From JAHECE01 sp963780675 (lineage in GTDB: Bacteria > Actinomycetota > Actinomycetes > Actinomycetales > JAHECE01), in NCBI GenBank assembly GCA_963780675.1, contig CAWACR010000009.1:248001-312000 (forward strand): a DNA stretch of 64,000 nucleotides, given 5' to 3'. Within the stretch, counting starts at the first letter, position 1. The number at the start of each line of letters is the position of its first letter. The position numbers and the translations under genes are program-made. Of this stretch, positions 33,101 to 45,100 are shown one piece after another. The notes beneath the pieces were generated by a model. The model was given only the letters and a program-made list of their open reading frames with translations, was not told where the DNA came from and ran no database searches.

Positions 33101-33185
33101 ACAGGCCGAGCCGGATGCCGAATCCCGCGAGCCCTGCGATGGAGATGCTGCCCTCGAGACCGAAGTAGAAGACGCGCTGCGCCAC
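29742..33185 (-). CDS. Giant repeat protein, fragment 2 (beta-rich units with RYWL motif)
   Basis: True-frame coding runs from about 33258 to 30140, roughly 1,040 residues; the rest of this open frame is out of phase. It starts with GILKLDSAYNIIGVFDTTTP and continues through VFYFGLEGSISIAGLAGFGI. From about 32400 it has recurring units of some 180 residues with ITDLAPEFALGGAGLGTVQL, a RYWLTGRF / RYWLNGQY strand and a GTWSYLL strand. The character is all-beta and acidic, with almost no Cys or Lys, as expected for a secreted fibre. I do not recognise the unit as a named domain. Confidence 0.65.
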   Translation of the reverse strand: MAQRVFYFGLEGSISIAGLAGFGIRLGLSELGPLQVAISANVPGGILLEPNSGLSINDFYGGVEFFTTLPTIDDPFALRSSAFQLPTVLTADQWLAQLQTQVANQVKAIAADPGKGGFAAAFTSPMVITGSAKIFSIYTSQTVFNGQVIVKISTDGKILVIGKLNFAADNISISGRLYADLSKVATGNVTILFLADIPDQVRLLTLYGKLKMGFKNSSGQEVTFDVADLPDAMATATAPTITLGAPSADGGTVQDTVINQAGTKYVDVVFTPPPGASLDLSTILGATGEFTLTGPGVARTVAAPVPVLAITTDTGIDFITIDMLVDSTGAYYMNGTTRVDVLARPEGMSDDDLRLSALRSLGITRFRYAVGTTDLAMGTWTLTFAADAVKNASITTDSGTTPGAGNAPTTLTFTVVGTTAAVVNPTPGASIDINVLNGRGWIDVTFTNPTFFTIDPASITDLAPEFALGGAGLGTVQLDGVFAPALVSSTATTMTYRYWLTGRFAPSGAVAVTFLVGSWSYLLSVTAPLVVTDAPTERGAGSVAVVFPSGGLYGIPAGFTVDPDSVIKRLSGLSFSAGAWTVVIDTTSPITATGAQGEFRIPVLVTGSTDTPQTVTASLTASPLGFVGAVTAGTQAGVVSITPRNYIDVDFTIPTASGVSLDIASILDLAAEFELYGEGLGSVQLDASRAPVQLTAGVPATVLRFRYWLNGQYDAGFAVDLTPIAGTWSYLLATPALSATPTINLAIDAGSVTTTLTVTLPTIPAGYSLDEAAVESAAFLSGLTFTAGSAGWTVVVDTARSISVVGATLEIPVHVFRDAVDAAGSTTVQLNATSLPLLAATTADLPGSTFTAPARTFVDVPLSAPTGLTIDQASIGTDDITLTINGNPVTITGFQILAVVDGVVWVRYTFATAIAAGDTVVVTATGSWTLLTAAGTTYGGSAPGIGTETGVAVGVTFDTAVTPVTARVPSRTQSYLDVTFFPPVNPDPLGSPYGIDFGSVGGDEFTLTGAGTGTGDHDPPGGPPLGEHVAVPPVRHLRGRCCGDHVRPAQRHRHLGPRSPACQHTPRADLPGGRRHRRRRPQHPRQPGHRRRRRVLRSSPWPEPRSAATSSTSSSTSRSASAAPTATPWTTPPSAVERSSSAGPTAR

Positions 33186-36100
33186 GGGAGTGGTGGTGTC
33201 GAAGACGCCGATGATGTTGTAGGCCGAGTCCAGTTTGAGGATGCCGCCGACCAGCGCCGGCCGAGACCTCGCCGCCGAACATCTTGCCCTTGACGCTCAC
33301 ACCGAGCGCGTCGAGGCCGATGATCGGGAACTTGCCCTCGTGCCAGCAGTGACGGCTGGATCCGGATGCCCTCGATGGAGCCGGTGATCTGCAGGCCCTG
33401 CATGCCCTGGATGCCGGTGACGCTGGCGGACAGGATGAGGACGAAGTCGCTCGGGGCGTTCTCGACGTCGGCCCACTGCATGCCGATCGCGTCGATGCGC
33501 ACGGGCAGGAACGACGGCCACTTGAAGCTGTCGCCCGTGGCGGAGCCGATGGAGACGAAGACGCCGAAGCCGGGCAGGGCCTTGAAGGAGCCGTCGCCGG
33601 TGATGGCGAAGTTGCGGCCCTCGCCGCCGAGCACGAGCGAGCCGATCGTGATCTTGGCGCCGACGGCCTGGAACTGGGCCATGATCTGGCTGCCCGTGGC
33701 GCCGGTGTCGAGCCGGAAGTCGCGCGCGGTCAGGGTGACGAAGGTGCCGAGCCGGATCTCGAGGGTGTCGACGTTGAGCTGGAAGGCCTGGACCTTGCCG
33801 CCTGCGAACGTGAGCGCGATCCGGAACGCCTCGTCGTCCATGGTGCCGTCGGGCCGCTTGTCGTCCGCGGTCACGCGGTCGGTCAGCGTGGCGCCGAACG
33901 CCTTGCCCGGGAACAACTTGGCGCCGCCCGTGGCGATGTAGATCTGGCCGGTGAAGCCGGCGGTCTCGGTGCTCGGCGCGCCGGCGGCCGGGAACCGCAC
34001 CTCGAGGCCGGAGACACCGATGCGGATGTCGTCGAGTTCCAGGATGCCGCCGAAGGTGATCTTCTTGTCCGGCTGCGCGGGGGTCAGCGGGTCGGGCACC
34101 TGCCCGGGCTGGGTCGACGGCAGCCCGTAGGCCAACTCCGCGGTGCCGAGCCGGAACCCGTTGCCGTAGATAGTGAGGCCGGGGATCTGGCCGGTGCTGA
34201 GCGAGAGGTCGTTGTTGGCGGTGATGTTGGAGCCGAGCGCCGGGTCGTAGGGGCGCAGCGACCCCGTGATCCCGAACGACGGGAAGGTGATCGTGGCGGT
34301 GTTGATCCGCATGATCTCCTGGTCGGCCGGCGCTTCGGGGTCGTAGCCGAACTTGATGCCGGTGGCCTGGATGCGGGCGACGTTGGGGATCTGCGCGTCG
34401 AGTGCCGCGATCTGGATGCCCCACTGGCCGGTGGCCTGGATGTCGACGTTGCCGCCGAGCAGGCCGAACACGTCGACCGCCAACTCGAAGGAGCCGATGA
34501 GCCCGATGAGATCGACGGTGATGCCGGAGTTGGTCTGAGCCGTGGACTGGGCGCCCGTCGTCGGGTTGCCGCCGAAGGCCAGCGAGGCGCGCTGCACTCC
34601 GAGGATCACCGAGAGGACGAGTTTGCCGTCGGCGAAGCCGAAGCCGCCGACGCCGACCGTGGGACCTTGCAGCGTCAACGGACCGAGCGCGATGGGTCCG
34701 CCGGTGGTGACCTCGCCGATGGCGCTGGCGCTGACATTGAGGGTGAGGGTCTGCGCGGTGTTGTTGGCGAGAGTGAGTCCGGACCCGCTGCTGACCTTGT
34801 TGGCCTGCAACTGGAGGAGAACCGGGCCGGTGCCGGTGAACAGGCCGAGCGTGTTGGTGCGGTTCTTGTCCTTGAGGAAGTACCGGTAGGTAACGGAGGT
34901 CGCGTCGGCGGCCTTGCCGCTGATGAGAAGTGGGGCACCGATGAGGGTCGGGACGCCCGCGATGACCTCGAGGTCGCCGATCTGGCCGCTGATGGTGAAC
35001 GGGGCCACCGTCGACGATTCAATCGACGCCTTGTTGATGGGCAGCGGGGTGGCTCCGGTGGTGGCCGGCAGCGACGTGTAGGTGATGTCGACGTAGCCCT
35101 GGGCGTTGAGCTGGGCCAGGCTGATGGTGGTGACGGTCATGGTGGCGACCGGGCCGGGCAGTTGGCCGGCAACGGCGGGCCGGAAGAGGTAGAAGCGCTC
35201 CTCCTCGGCCTGCAGCAGGGCGGTGCCGGGGCTGGTCGCGGTTACACGGCCGTCGATGAACCGGACGACCACGATGCCGGAACTGGGCAGTGTTGCGCCG
35301 CCGGGCGCGGTGAGGGTGTAGCTCCAGGTGTTGACCTTGCCGGACACGGCGACGGGGCTGGACGCGGTCCACTCGACGCCGCCGATGGTCACCGTGAACT
35401 CTGCGTCGGCGTCGGTGACGCTCAGCGGGTTGATGGTTCCCTCGGTGATGCTGAAGGCAACCTCGATCGTCGCCAGTCCTACGCCCTGGTAGACGGTGTT
35501 GGCGCGCGGGGTCACCACGTCGCCGGTGATGATCGCGGGCGGGTCGGCCGGCGTCGGCAGGGTGGTCGCGTCCTGGGGGAAGATGCTGAAGTCGGTGACC
35601 TTGAAGACGCCGAGTTGGAAGCCGGTGGCCGGCGAGATGGAGAAACTGGCGAAGCCTTGCAGCCGCACGACGTCGGTGCCGCCCACGGTGATCAGCGCCG
35701 TCGCGTTCCACAGCGACACGTCGAGGGCCCCGGTCGCCTGGCGGCTGATGCGGAGGCTGCCACCGAGGGTGACGATGTCGCCCGCGCTGATCACGGCGTT
35801 GCCGACGGTGAAGCTGAAGGTGTCCGGGTCCACGCCGTTGACGCTGGTCATGGTGCCGATGGGCTGCAGGTCCGTGAAGCGGTTGGTGCTCGAGGTGTTG
35901 ACCTGGAACTGGACGAGGCCGGTGATGCTGAGGCCGTCGAGGCCCAGCAGCCCGAAGGTGCCCGTGATGCGCATCGCCCAGCCGGTGGCATCCGTGCGGA
36001 AGGACACGGCGGCGTTGCTGATCAGCACACCGATGGCGTCCGGGTTGAGCGCGCCGTCGATCTTGGACGGGCCTGAGCCGACGAAGATCTCGAGCCCGGT

Positions 36101-39100
36101 GCCGTCGAAGGCACCGCCGGAGATGCTGAACTCGCCGGCCCGGATCTCGAGGACGGGCGGATCGCCGAAGTTGAAGTCGAGGTCCTGCACCACGAACTCG
36201 AAGACACCCTTGAGTTCCGTGGGGGACGGGGCCCTGACGTCGAGGCTGATGGTCTCGCCGTCGACCACGATGGACTGCGAGACGGCAACGCCGGTGGTGT
36301 TGAACTTGAAGCCGAGGGACGCGCCGCCCGTGAAGCCCGGCACGGTGACCTTGGCCTCGCCGGTGATGATGCCCGCCACGCCGCCAGTGGCCGTGACGAC
36401 TGCCGGCGCAACAGGAATCGTGGTGGCGGGCTTCGTCACCGCGCCGGGCGGGAAGATGACGATGAAGCCGGAGCCGGAGACGATGCCGGGGTTGTCGGCG
36501 GCAGCGACGTCGCCGATCGCCTGACCCTCGCCCAAGGTGAGGTTGGCCAACGCGATGCGGGTGATCGCCGTGGGGCCCGTGCCGAGTCGCTCGAACGCGA
36601 AATCGGCCGTGATCAGGAACGTGTCGTCTGGGTCCGGGGCCTCGTCGATGACGAATTCGATCTCGATGTCGTCGGCTGCCACGCGCAGGAACGGGCCCTT
36701 CGGCAGGGTGAGCAGCCGGACGTTCGGCGTGATGGCTGCCTTGTTGCCGAAGGCCGCCCAGGTGACGGTGTAGCCGACGACGTCGGTGCCGTCGAGGATC
36801 TCGGCCACGTCCACACCGGCTCCGCCGACGAGGGCGTCGAGCGCCGCGTCCACCTCGGAGCCCGCGGCGCCGACGGCGATGGGACCGGAGATCTCGTCCG
36901 CGTCGATGCGGCCGTTGAGGTTGACGTCGATGGCGAGGGTGAAGGAACCGGACGGGGCCTGCACGTCGATCTGCTGGACCTCGTACACCGAGCCGGTGCC
37001 CTGCATGGTGGCGACCACGGTGACGCCCGCGAACTGGAACACCTCGTTGACGACGACGCCCTGGCCCCCCACCTGGATGGAGTTGAGTTGGAGCGACAGC
37101 GTCGCGGCGATCCGCAGCGGCAGCCCGACGAGTTCGACGCTGCCGAAGATCTCGCCCGCGGTGCCGTTGGGCGTGATGATGAAGGCGCCGCCGCCGCCGG
37201 TGAGCCGCAGGCCGACGTCGTCGCTCGTGGCGCTCGTGGGGCCGGGGTCGCCGATGAAGAGGGAGACCTCGGCGAACGCAATCCGGACGATCTTGCCGCC
37301 CGTGGCGGTCTTGCGCTGCTCGAAGACGGCGACGCCGGAGAGCTGCTGGCCGAAGATCTCGATGTCCGCCGGGTCGCCGGGCAGGCCCACCTGGACCAGC
37401 AGGGTGCCGGGGGCGAGGTTGATGAGTTGCGGGCTCCCGTTGAGGGTGACCTCGCGAATGACCTGGGTGGTGCCGGTGTTGACCTGGATGACCACGTCGA
37501 CGTCGATCACGGCGTCGGGCACCGCGTCGGGGTTGACCGTGAGGCCGGCCACGAGCGCGCCGGCGACGCCGGTGCGGGTGATGACGATGACGCCGGAGGC
37601 CACCGTCGCGGTGACGAACGTGGTGGTGCCGTCGCCCAGTTCCAGCGACACGTCGTTCAGCGCGAGGGTGACCTCGCCCGTGGTCGAGTTCTTCTGGAAC
37701 GCGAAGTCGCCGGAGAGCTTCTGCCCCATGACCTCGAGCGCGATGTCGTTGGCGGCCACCGCGATGCCGGAGGCCAGCGTCACGCCCTCGACGTCCCAGG
37801 GGCCCGTGAGGGTGTTGACCCGCACGCTGAGGGTGCCGGAGAAGGAAACCCCCGGGATGTACAACTCGATGGTGGCCGACACCAGGCCGGCGATGCCGCC
37901 CTTGCCGCCGGGGCCGGCCGCCGGGGAGACGATGTCGAAGGCGCCGAACCCGTCCCTGACCACGACGATGTCGCGGTCAGGAGTGCCGAGCCTCAGGCTG
38001 AGGTTGGCGAACCGGATCTTGGTAGAGACCACGTTGTCCGCCGTGGTGCTGAGGTTGCCGTCGGCGCCGGGGGCGGTGGACTTCTCGAACGACAGGTCGG
38101 TGCTCAGACTCTGCCCGGCGATCGAGAGGGTCAAGGCGGTGGCCGTCACCTTGAGGTAGGGCCCCGCGGGGAGCGTGAGCTGCAGGGTCTCCCCCGCGAC
38201 CTCGAACGTCTCGTCGACGGCGACGCCGACGACCTTGCCGGAGACCGTGCGCCGGATGTCACTGATCTCGACGCCGACTGTCGCGCTCGCGCTGATGCCG
38301 TCGCCCAGGCGGATGGACGCCGTCGCGGAGATGGATCCCGCGATGCCCTCGCTGGTGAGGAGGAGAAGCGCGGTGCCCCCGCTCAGCCTGAGCCCGACGT
38401 CGTCGGTCTCGACCTCGGTGCCGCCGTCGTCCCCGACGAACAGGTGCACGCCCGTTGCCGCGATCCGCAGGCTGGACGCGTCGTCGGTGGTGCCGAGGTT
38501 GCCGTCCGTCCCGGCGCTCGTGATCTGCTCGAACTGGAAGGTGCCGCCGATCTCGATGGTGTCGAGCACGGTGAGCGTGGTGGTGACAGTGACGCGGATG
38601 AAGCGGCCCGCGGGCAGGGTGATGGTGGTGCCGTCAAAGGTCGTGGTGACCGGGGCCGGGCTCGTGTTGAGTTGCAGCGAGACCGTGAGGCCGCCGGGGA
38701 AGGCGACCGGCAGGTCGTCGAGCCCGACGAAGTTGGCAGTGGCCGTGATGTCGACGGCCATGCCTGCCGAGGTGAGGAGCAGGAGACCGCCGCCGGTGAT
38801 CTCGATTCCGACGTCGTCGGCGAGGTCCTCGGTGCCCTTCGCGTCGCCCAGGAAGAGGTACACGTTGGTGGCGGTCACCTTGACCACCTTGGCCGTGCCG
38901 GCGCCGCTGGACTCGAACGTGAAGTCGCCGCTCAGCCGCTGTCCGGCGATGTCGATGGTCAGGCCGGTGGCGCTGATCTCGAAGACCGGGCTGGCGGGGT
39001 CGGTGTCGATGACGAGTTTCATGCTCGCGCTGAGCTCGATGCCCGGCACGTTCAGCGATACGTCGCCGGTGATGCCTGCAGCCCCGGTCGACATGCCGGT

Positions 39101-42100
39101 GGCGCCCAGCGTGAGCGTGCCGGCACCGTCGCTCAGGCTCAGGATCCCGTCGCCGATGCTGAGGTCGATGTTGGCGAGCACGATGGTGGTGGTAGTGCCG
39201 GCGCGCTCGAACGAGACGTCGCCGGAGAGGCTCTGGCCCGCGATGGCCAGCGTGATGTCGGTGCCGCCGACGCTGAGATAGGGTCCGGCGTCCAGGTCGA
39301 GGGCGACGGTGCGGCCCCCCAGCGTGACGGATTCAGTCACACGAACCGTCGCCTGATTCATCTGGAGGAAGAACGCACCCGACACCGTGACGCCGGCGGG
39401 CAGCAGGGAGCCGAGGTCGAGCGTGCCGGCGAGGCTCATGGCCATGCCTGCAGACGTGAGCACGATGAGACCGTCGACGCCGGTGAGGATGGCGGGGTCG
39501 GTTCCGAGTTGCACGCTGCCGCCGGCCACCGCGATCACCGTGCGGGTGAGGCCGGCCGAGTTCGTGGCCTGCTGGAAGGCCAGCGACGCGGTGAGCCTGA
39601 TGTCGCCGAGTTGTACGACGATGCCCTCACCCACGATGCGCAGGTACGGCCCGGCCTGGAGGATGGTGCCGTCGCCGAGCGTGACGGCCTGCGTGGCGCG
39701 GTTGATCTCGAGGCGCAGGTTGGCGGCGGCCACCGAGTAACCGCCTCCGAGTTGGATGTTGGTGTCCGTCAGCGACAACTTCCCGGCGAAGCCGGCGGGG
39801 CCGATGAGGAACGCGCCGTTGAAGGTGAGCGTGCCGATGGGGGCGCCGAAGTTCGCGGTCAGGCCGGTGACCACGACGTCGATCACCTTGGCGCCACCGA
39901 CGGTGGTCTGCGAGAAGACCAGGCTGCCGCCGCTGAGGACGAAGCCGCCGACGGTGAGTTGCAGCGACGTGACGGTGACGGTGAGGCTGCTGGTCGCAGC
40001 CGCGAGGGTGATGGTGAAGTCGCCGGTGAGGCTGACGCCGGGCACGGTCAGCGCGGCGGACCCGGTGACTGAACCCGTCACGCCCGAGGCCCCGATGGTG
40101 AAGGTCCCGGCCGTAATGGTGAAGACTGCGAATTCGGTGGTGCCATCCCCGAACGCGGCGCGGGCGTTGGCGAGGTCGATCACTGTGGTGGCGGTCGTGC
40201 CGGTCCCCGACTGGGTGAACGCGAAGTCGCCGGTGATGCTCTGACCGGCTACGACGATCGCGACGTCCGTACCCTCAACCCTGAGGTATGGGCCGATCGG
40301 CAGGTCCAGGACCACCGTGGTGCCGTCGAGCGTGACAGTCTCGTTCACCGCGGCGCCGGAGTTGACGGCAATCGTGAACGTGCCGGAGAACTGCACCGCG
40401 TCCCCGGGGATGACGAACTCGATGGTGCCGCCGACCCGGCCGGCGACGCCGCCGGGGGTGATGACGAACATCGCGGAGCCGTCGGTCAACTGCACGCCTG
40501 CGGTGAGGACGCCGCCGGCGTCGGTGGCGCCGACCTTCAGGCTGAGAGCCGAGGCCACGATGACGGCGGTGCTGGGCGGAGTGGTGCCCGGGGGCGCGCC
40601 GGGTGCGACGGGGCCGAGGATCTGGGTGAACAGGAACACGCCGCTGAGTTCCTGGCCGCCGATCGTGAGGACCGCCGGGGTAGCGAGGGTACCCACCTGG
40701 ACCCGCAGCGAACTGGGCGCGAGGGCGACGCCCTGGATCGTGCGGACGGTCGTGGTGGTGTTGATCTGGAGGCCGATGCTGCCGGTCAGATCGAAGGCGT
40801 CGCCGGCGTTGAGGGTGAGCGTGGCCTCGAGGACGGTGGCGACGCCGCCCGGGGTGAGTTCCAGTTCGCCGGAGGCCACAGTTGCCACGACCACGCCGTC
40901 GCCGAGGCTGAGGGTCAGCGGGAGGCCGCCGTCGCGGGCCGAGGTGCCGAACTTCATCCGGAGACCGCCGCCGGTGAGGGTCTCGAACGCGAACGAGCCG
41001 GTGAGGATCTGGCCTGCGAGCCCGAGGTCGAGGTCGCCGACCACCAGGATGAACGGAGAACCCGCGGCACCCTCGGCGATCGTGACGGCGTCGTCGCCGG
41101 AGCCGAGGACCTGCTCGGTGGTGGTCTCGTTGTAGAGGACCTGCACGGTTCCGGCGAGCGTGAGCCCGGTGAAGCCGATGAGTTCGACGGTGCCGCTGAT
41201 CGCGATCACGCGACCGGTGGTCGAGTTGCCCTTGATGAACCCGTCGACGCCGGTGAGCAGGAGACCCTTGGCGAGCGGGTTGACGGTGGTGCCGTCGGGA
41301 AGGAAACCGGGGCCCTGGCCGACGAACACGGTCAGGTTGGACACGGCCACGACGCCGCCGGCCGAGTCGAACGAGACGGTGCCGGAGATCTCGACGAAGT
41401 CGCCGATCTTCAGGGCGCCGGAGATCGCGGCGTTGACGTACGGGCCGCTCACGCCGGCGACCTGTCCGGCGGTGAAGACGATCGGGATCTCGACCCCGGC
41501 CACGGTGACGACCTCGTCGATCGCGGACGTGGTGCCGTTGTACCGCACGGACACCTCGGCGTCCGCCGACAGCCCGCCCCCGCCGGCCGAGATACGGCCG
41601 CTGAAGAGGCCCGCGATGCCGCCGGTCTGGAGCAGGAACGCGCCCTGACCGTCCGCGACGTTGAAACCCCCGGCGGACGGGCCGCCGCTCGTCAGCGACA
41701 CACTGACGCCGGTGAACGCGATGGTGGTCACGGCGACGGGGGTGGGGGTGGCCGCCATCGTGCTCTTCGCGAACAGGAAGCTGCCGGTGAAGGTGGGGCC
41801 GCCGGCGATGGCGAGGGACCCGCCGGCCAACTCCACGTGCAGGAAGGAGCCTGCGGGCACGTCGATACCGAGGTCCGGGCGCCGGACGGCCGCCGGGATC
41901 GTGTTGACGGCGAACCGCACGTCTCCGCCGACGGTGATGCCCGGGAGAGCGAAGACGTCTGTGATGCTGCCGCTGAACGAACCCGCCACGCCCTGCGCTG
42001 TGACGAGCAGCGCGCCGTCCCAGTTCTGTGCGGCGGTGACGGTGACGAAGGTGCCGAGGGTGAGGGTGAGGTTGTCGACCACCAGCGACACGTCGCCGTT

Positions 42101-45100
42101 GGCGGCGCGGCGGACGCTCACCTGGGTGGCGCCGAGGGACTGGCCGGCGATGGTCAGGTTGACGTTGGTCAGATCGACGGCCAGCGTGCCCGCGGCGGAG
42201 TCCACCGCGACGGCAACGGTGCCGGTCAGGGAGACGCTCGGGATGGAGACCTCGATGGTGGCGGCGAGGGAACCGACGATGCCCGTGGAGGTGGCTGTCA
42301 GGGTCCCGTTGATCGCCGTGGCGCTGACGAGCGGGGAGCCCGCAGGCCCGAAGGCGAGGGATCCGTTGGCCACGGTGACGGAGAGATCGGTGCCACTCTT
42401 CACGATCTCGAGGTCCGCGGCCAGGCTCTGGTCGGCGATGACGACGGAGATTCCGATGCCCGCGAAGCGCAGGTAGCCGCCGGCGCCGCCGGCCGGGAGG
42501 TCCAGGGTGACGCTCCCGGCGCCGACGGCCATGGTCTCGGTGATCTGGCCGGCGGTGGTGTTGATCTCGACCTCGAGCGTTCCGGAGATCGCGACACCCG
42601 GAACGCCGGTGAGCGCTACGGCGCCGGAGACGCGGCCGGCCATGCCGGTGCCCGTTCCGGGGAGAACGAACAGCGCGGTTCCGCCGGTGAGGGCGAGGCG
42701 GGCGCTTCCGGCGGAGATGGACAATTCGGCGTTGGCGACCGCGATGCGGGTGACGACGGTGTCGTCGCCGGTGCCCAGGGCCTCGTTGGGTCCCGCGGCG
42801 GTGGCCCGTTCGACGGCGATGTCGCCGCTGAGGCTCTGGCCGAGAACGCCGAGCGTGATGCCAGTGCCGGAAATCCGCAGGTAGGGGCCCGCCGGCACGT
42901 CGATGGAGACGGTGCCGGCGCCCACGGCCAGCGTCTCCGCCACGGGGGCAGTGATGGTGTTGACCTGCAGGGCGAAGGTGCCGGCCAGGGTGAACGGGGC
43001 GGTGGTTGCGCTGATGGCCACGCTCAGGGAGCCGGCGACCCCGTCGCTGGTGACGATGAACAGGCCGGTGCCGCCGCTGGCGGTGAGCGGGCCGAGGTTG
43101 AGCGTGGCGTTGGCGATGCCGATCCGGGTGACCACGGCGCCCGACGAGGTGGTGCGCCGTTCGAGGGTGACGTCGGCGGTCAGGCTCTGGCCGAGCACGC
43201 CGACGGTGAGGTTCTGACCGCCTAGGCGCAGCAGGCCAGCAGGCAGCGACGCCCAGCCGGTGACGGCCCGGTCGGAGGTTGTGGTGTTGAAGGCGATGGT
43301 GACCGTGCCGGTGATGGAGACGCCGGGCACGGCGACGGTGACGTCGACGGCGATGGCGCCGTAGACGCCGGTGGCGGCCAGCACGATGGTGGCCACGTCG
43401 CCGGTCTCGCCCTCCGCGGGCTGAGCAAGGGAGACCAGCGGGGTTGCTCCGCCGAGGATCAGGCTCGCGTTCCGGACCTCGAGCTGCGTGGTGGTGCCGT
43501 TCTTCACCACGACCACGTCGGCGGTCAGGCTCTGGCCGGCGATGGTGAGCGTGATGCCCGTGCCGGCGAGGCGCACGTAGCCGGACGCGCCGCCCGCGGG
43601 GAGTTCAAGGGTGAGGGTCTCGCCGCCGATGGTGAAGGACTCGTCGACGAGCGACGGGGTGGTGTTGATCTCGACCGCGATGTCGCCGGAGAGGCTGACC
43701 TGCGGCACGTCGAGGGCGACCGTGCCGGTGATCCGGCCCGCGAACCCGTCGGCGCTGAGCAGGAGGAGGGCGGTGCCTCCGGTGAGGCCGGCGACCCCGT
43801 CGAGGTCCAGCGAGACGTTGGTGGCCGCGATGCGCAGCATGGCGCGGGCGGGATCGGGGCTGCCGGAGGCGTTCAGCGGCGTGACGCGCTCAATCGAGAC
43901 GTTGCCGCTGATCGAGTAGGCGGTCAGCACCGTGAGGGTGAGGCCGGTGCCCTCGAACCGGAAGTACGGGCCGGCCTGGACGTCGAGGGTGCGGGTCTCG
44001 GTGCCGACCACCACGGACGCGACCACGGGGGCGGCGGTGGTGTTGATGGCGAGGCTGAGATCGCCGTCGAGGGACGCGAAGTCGCCGAGTTGGATGCTGA
44101 GGGTGCCCTCGATGCGCGCGGCGACGCCGGTGCCCGTGAGCACGATGAGGCCGGAGCCGGCGCTGAGCCGGACGCCGAGGTCGTCGTCGAGGTCGTCCTG
44201 GCTGCCGCTGGTGGTGCCCCTGTCGTCGCCGAGGAAGAGACCGACGTTGGCCAGCGCGATGATCGTGGTGGCCACGCCGCCGGAGGTGCGTCGCTCCACC
44301 GCGACATCGGCTTGGAGGCTCTGTCCCGCGATGGTGAGGGTGACTCCGGTGAGCGCGACCCGCAGGTACGGCCCGGCGGGCAGCACCACCGCGTTGACGG
44401 TGGCCTCGCTGGGTGAGGTGTTGACCGCGATTCCGGCGGAGGCGACGGTCAGTCCGACGGCGGGGACGCTGAGGCTGGCGCTGAGCGTGCCCGCGATCCC
44501 GGTGGGCCGGATTACGAGGCCGCCGGTGATCGCGCCGAGGATGACGGCGTCGCCGAGGGCGATGGCGCCTCCGGTCACCGCGAGCGTGATCTCCTCGGTG
44601 GTGCGGCCGAAGGAGAAGGTGCCGGTGAGCGACTGGCCCGCGAACGCGAGGGTCGCGTCGGACACCTGGAACTGCTTCACCTCGGCGGCGTTCTCGAAGT
44701 CCACCGCGACGCCCGGATCGGTGCTGCCCGGGATCTCGATCGTCGTGGTGACGGCCTGGCCGGTGGTGTTGATCCGGACGCTGGTGGTGCCGGCGATGGT
44801 CACGCCGGGGACACCGACGAGGCTGACGGTGCCGCTGGCCACGAACGCGTGCCCGGTGCCGATTTCGACGACGCCGATGGTGGCGTCGGTGAGCAGCACA
44901 CCGACGGCGAGCGGGTTGATCCCGCCGTCGCTGGTGTAGGCCGGACCCCGGCCGAGGAAGATACTGAGCCCGCTGCCGGCGAACACCTGGGCGGGAGCGC
45001 CGCCGATGACGGCGTCGGTGTAGGTGACACTGCCCTCGATGGTGATGAAGTCGCCGATGGTGACGGTGACGTCGGAGGCGGACAGGCTGAAGAACGGGTC

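Noticed and set aside
14003..33345. Programmed +1 frameshifting as the cause of the frame breaks
   Set aside because: The sites share no slippery sequence or following structure, there are about 20 of them, and the same lesion occurs in unrelated housekeeping genes.
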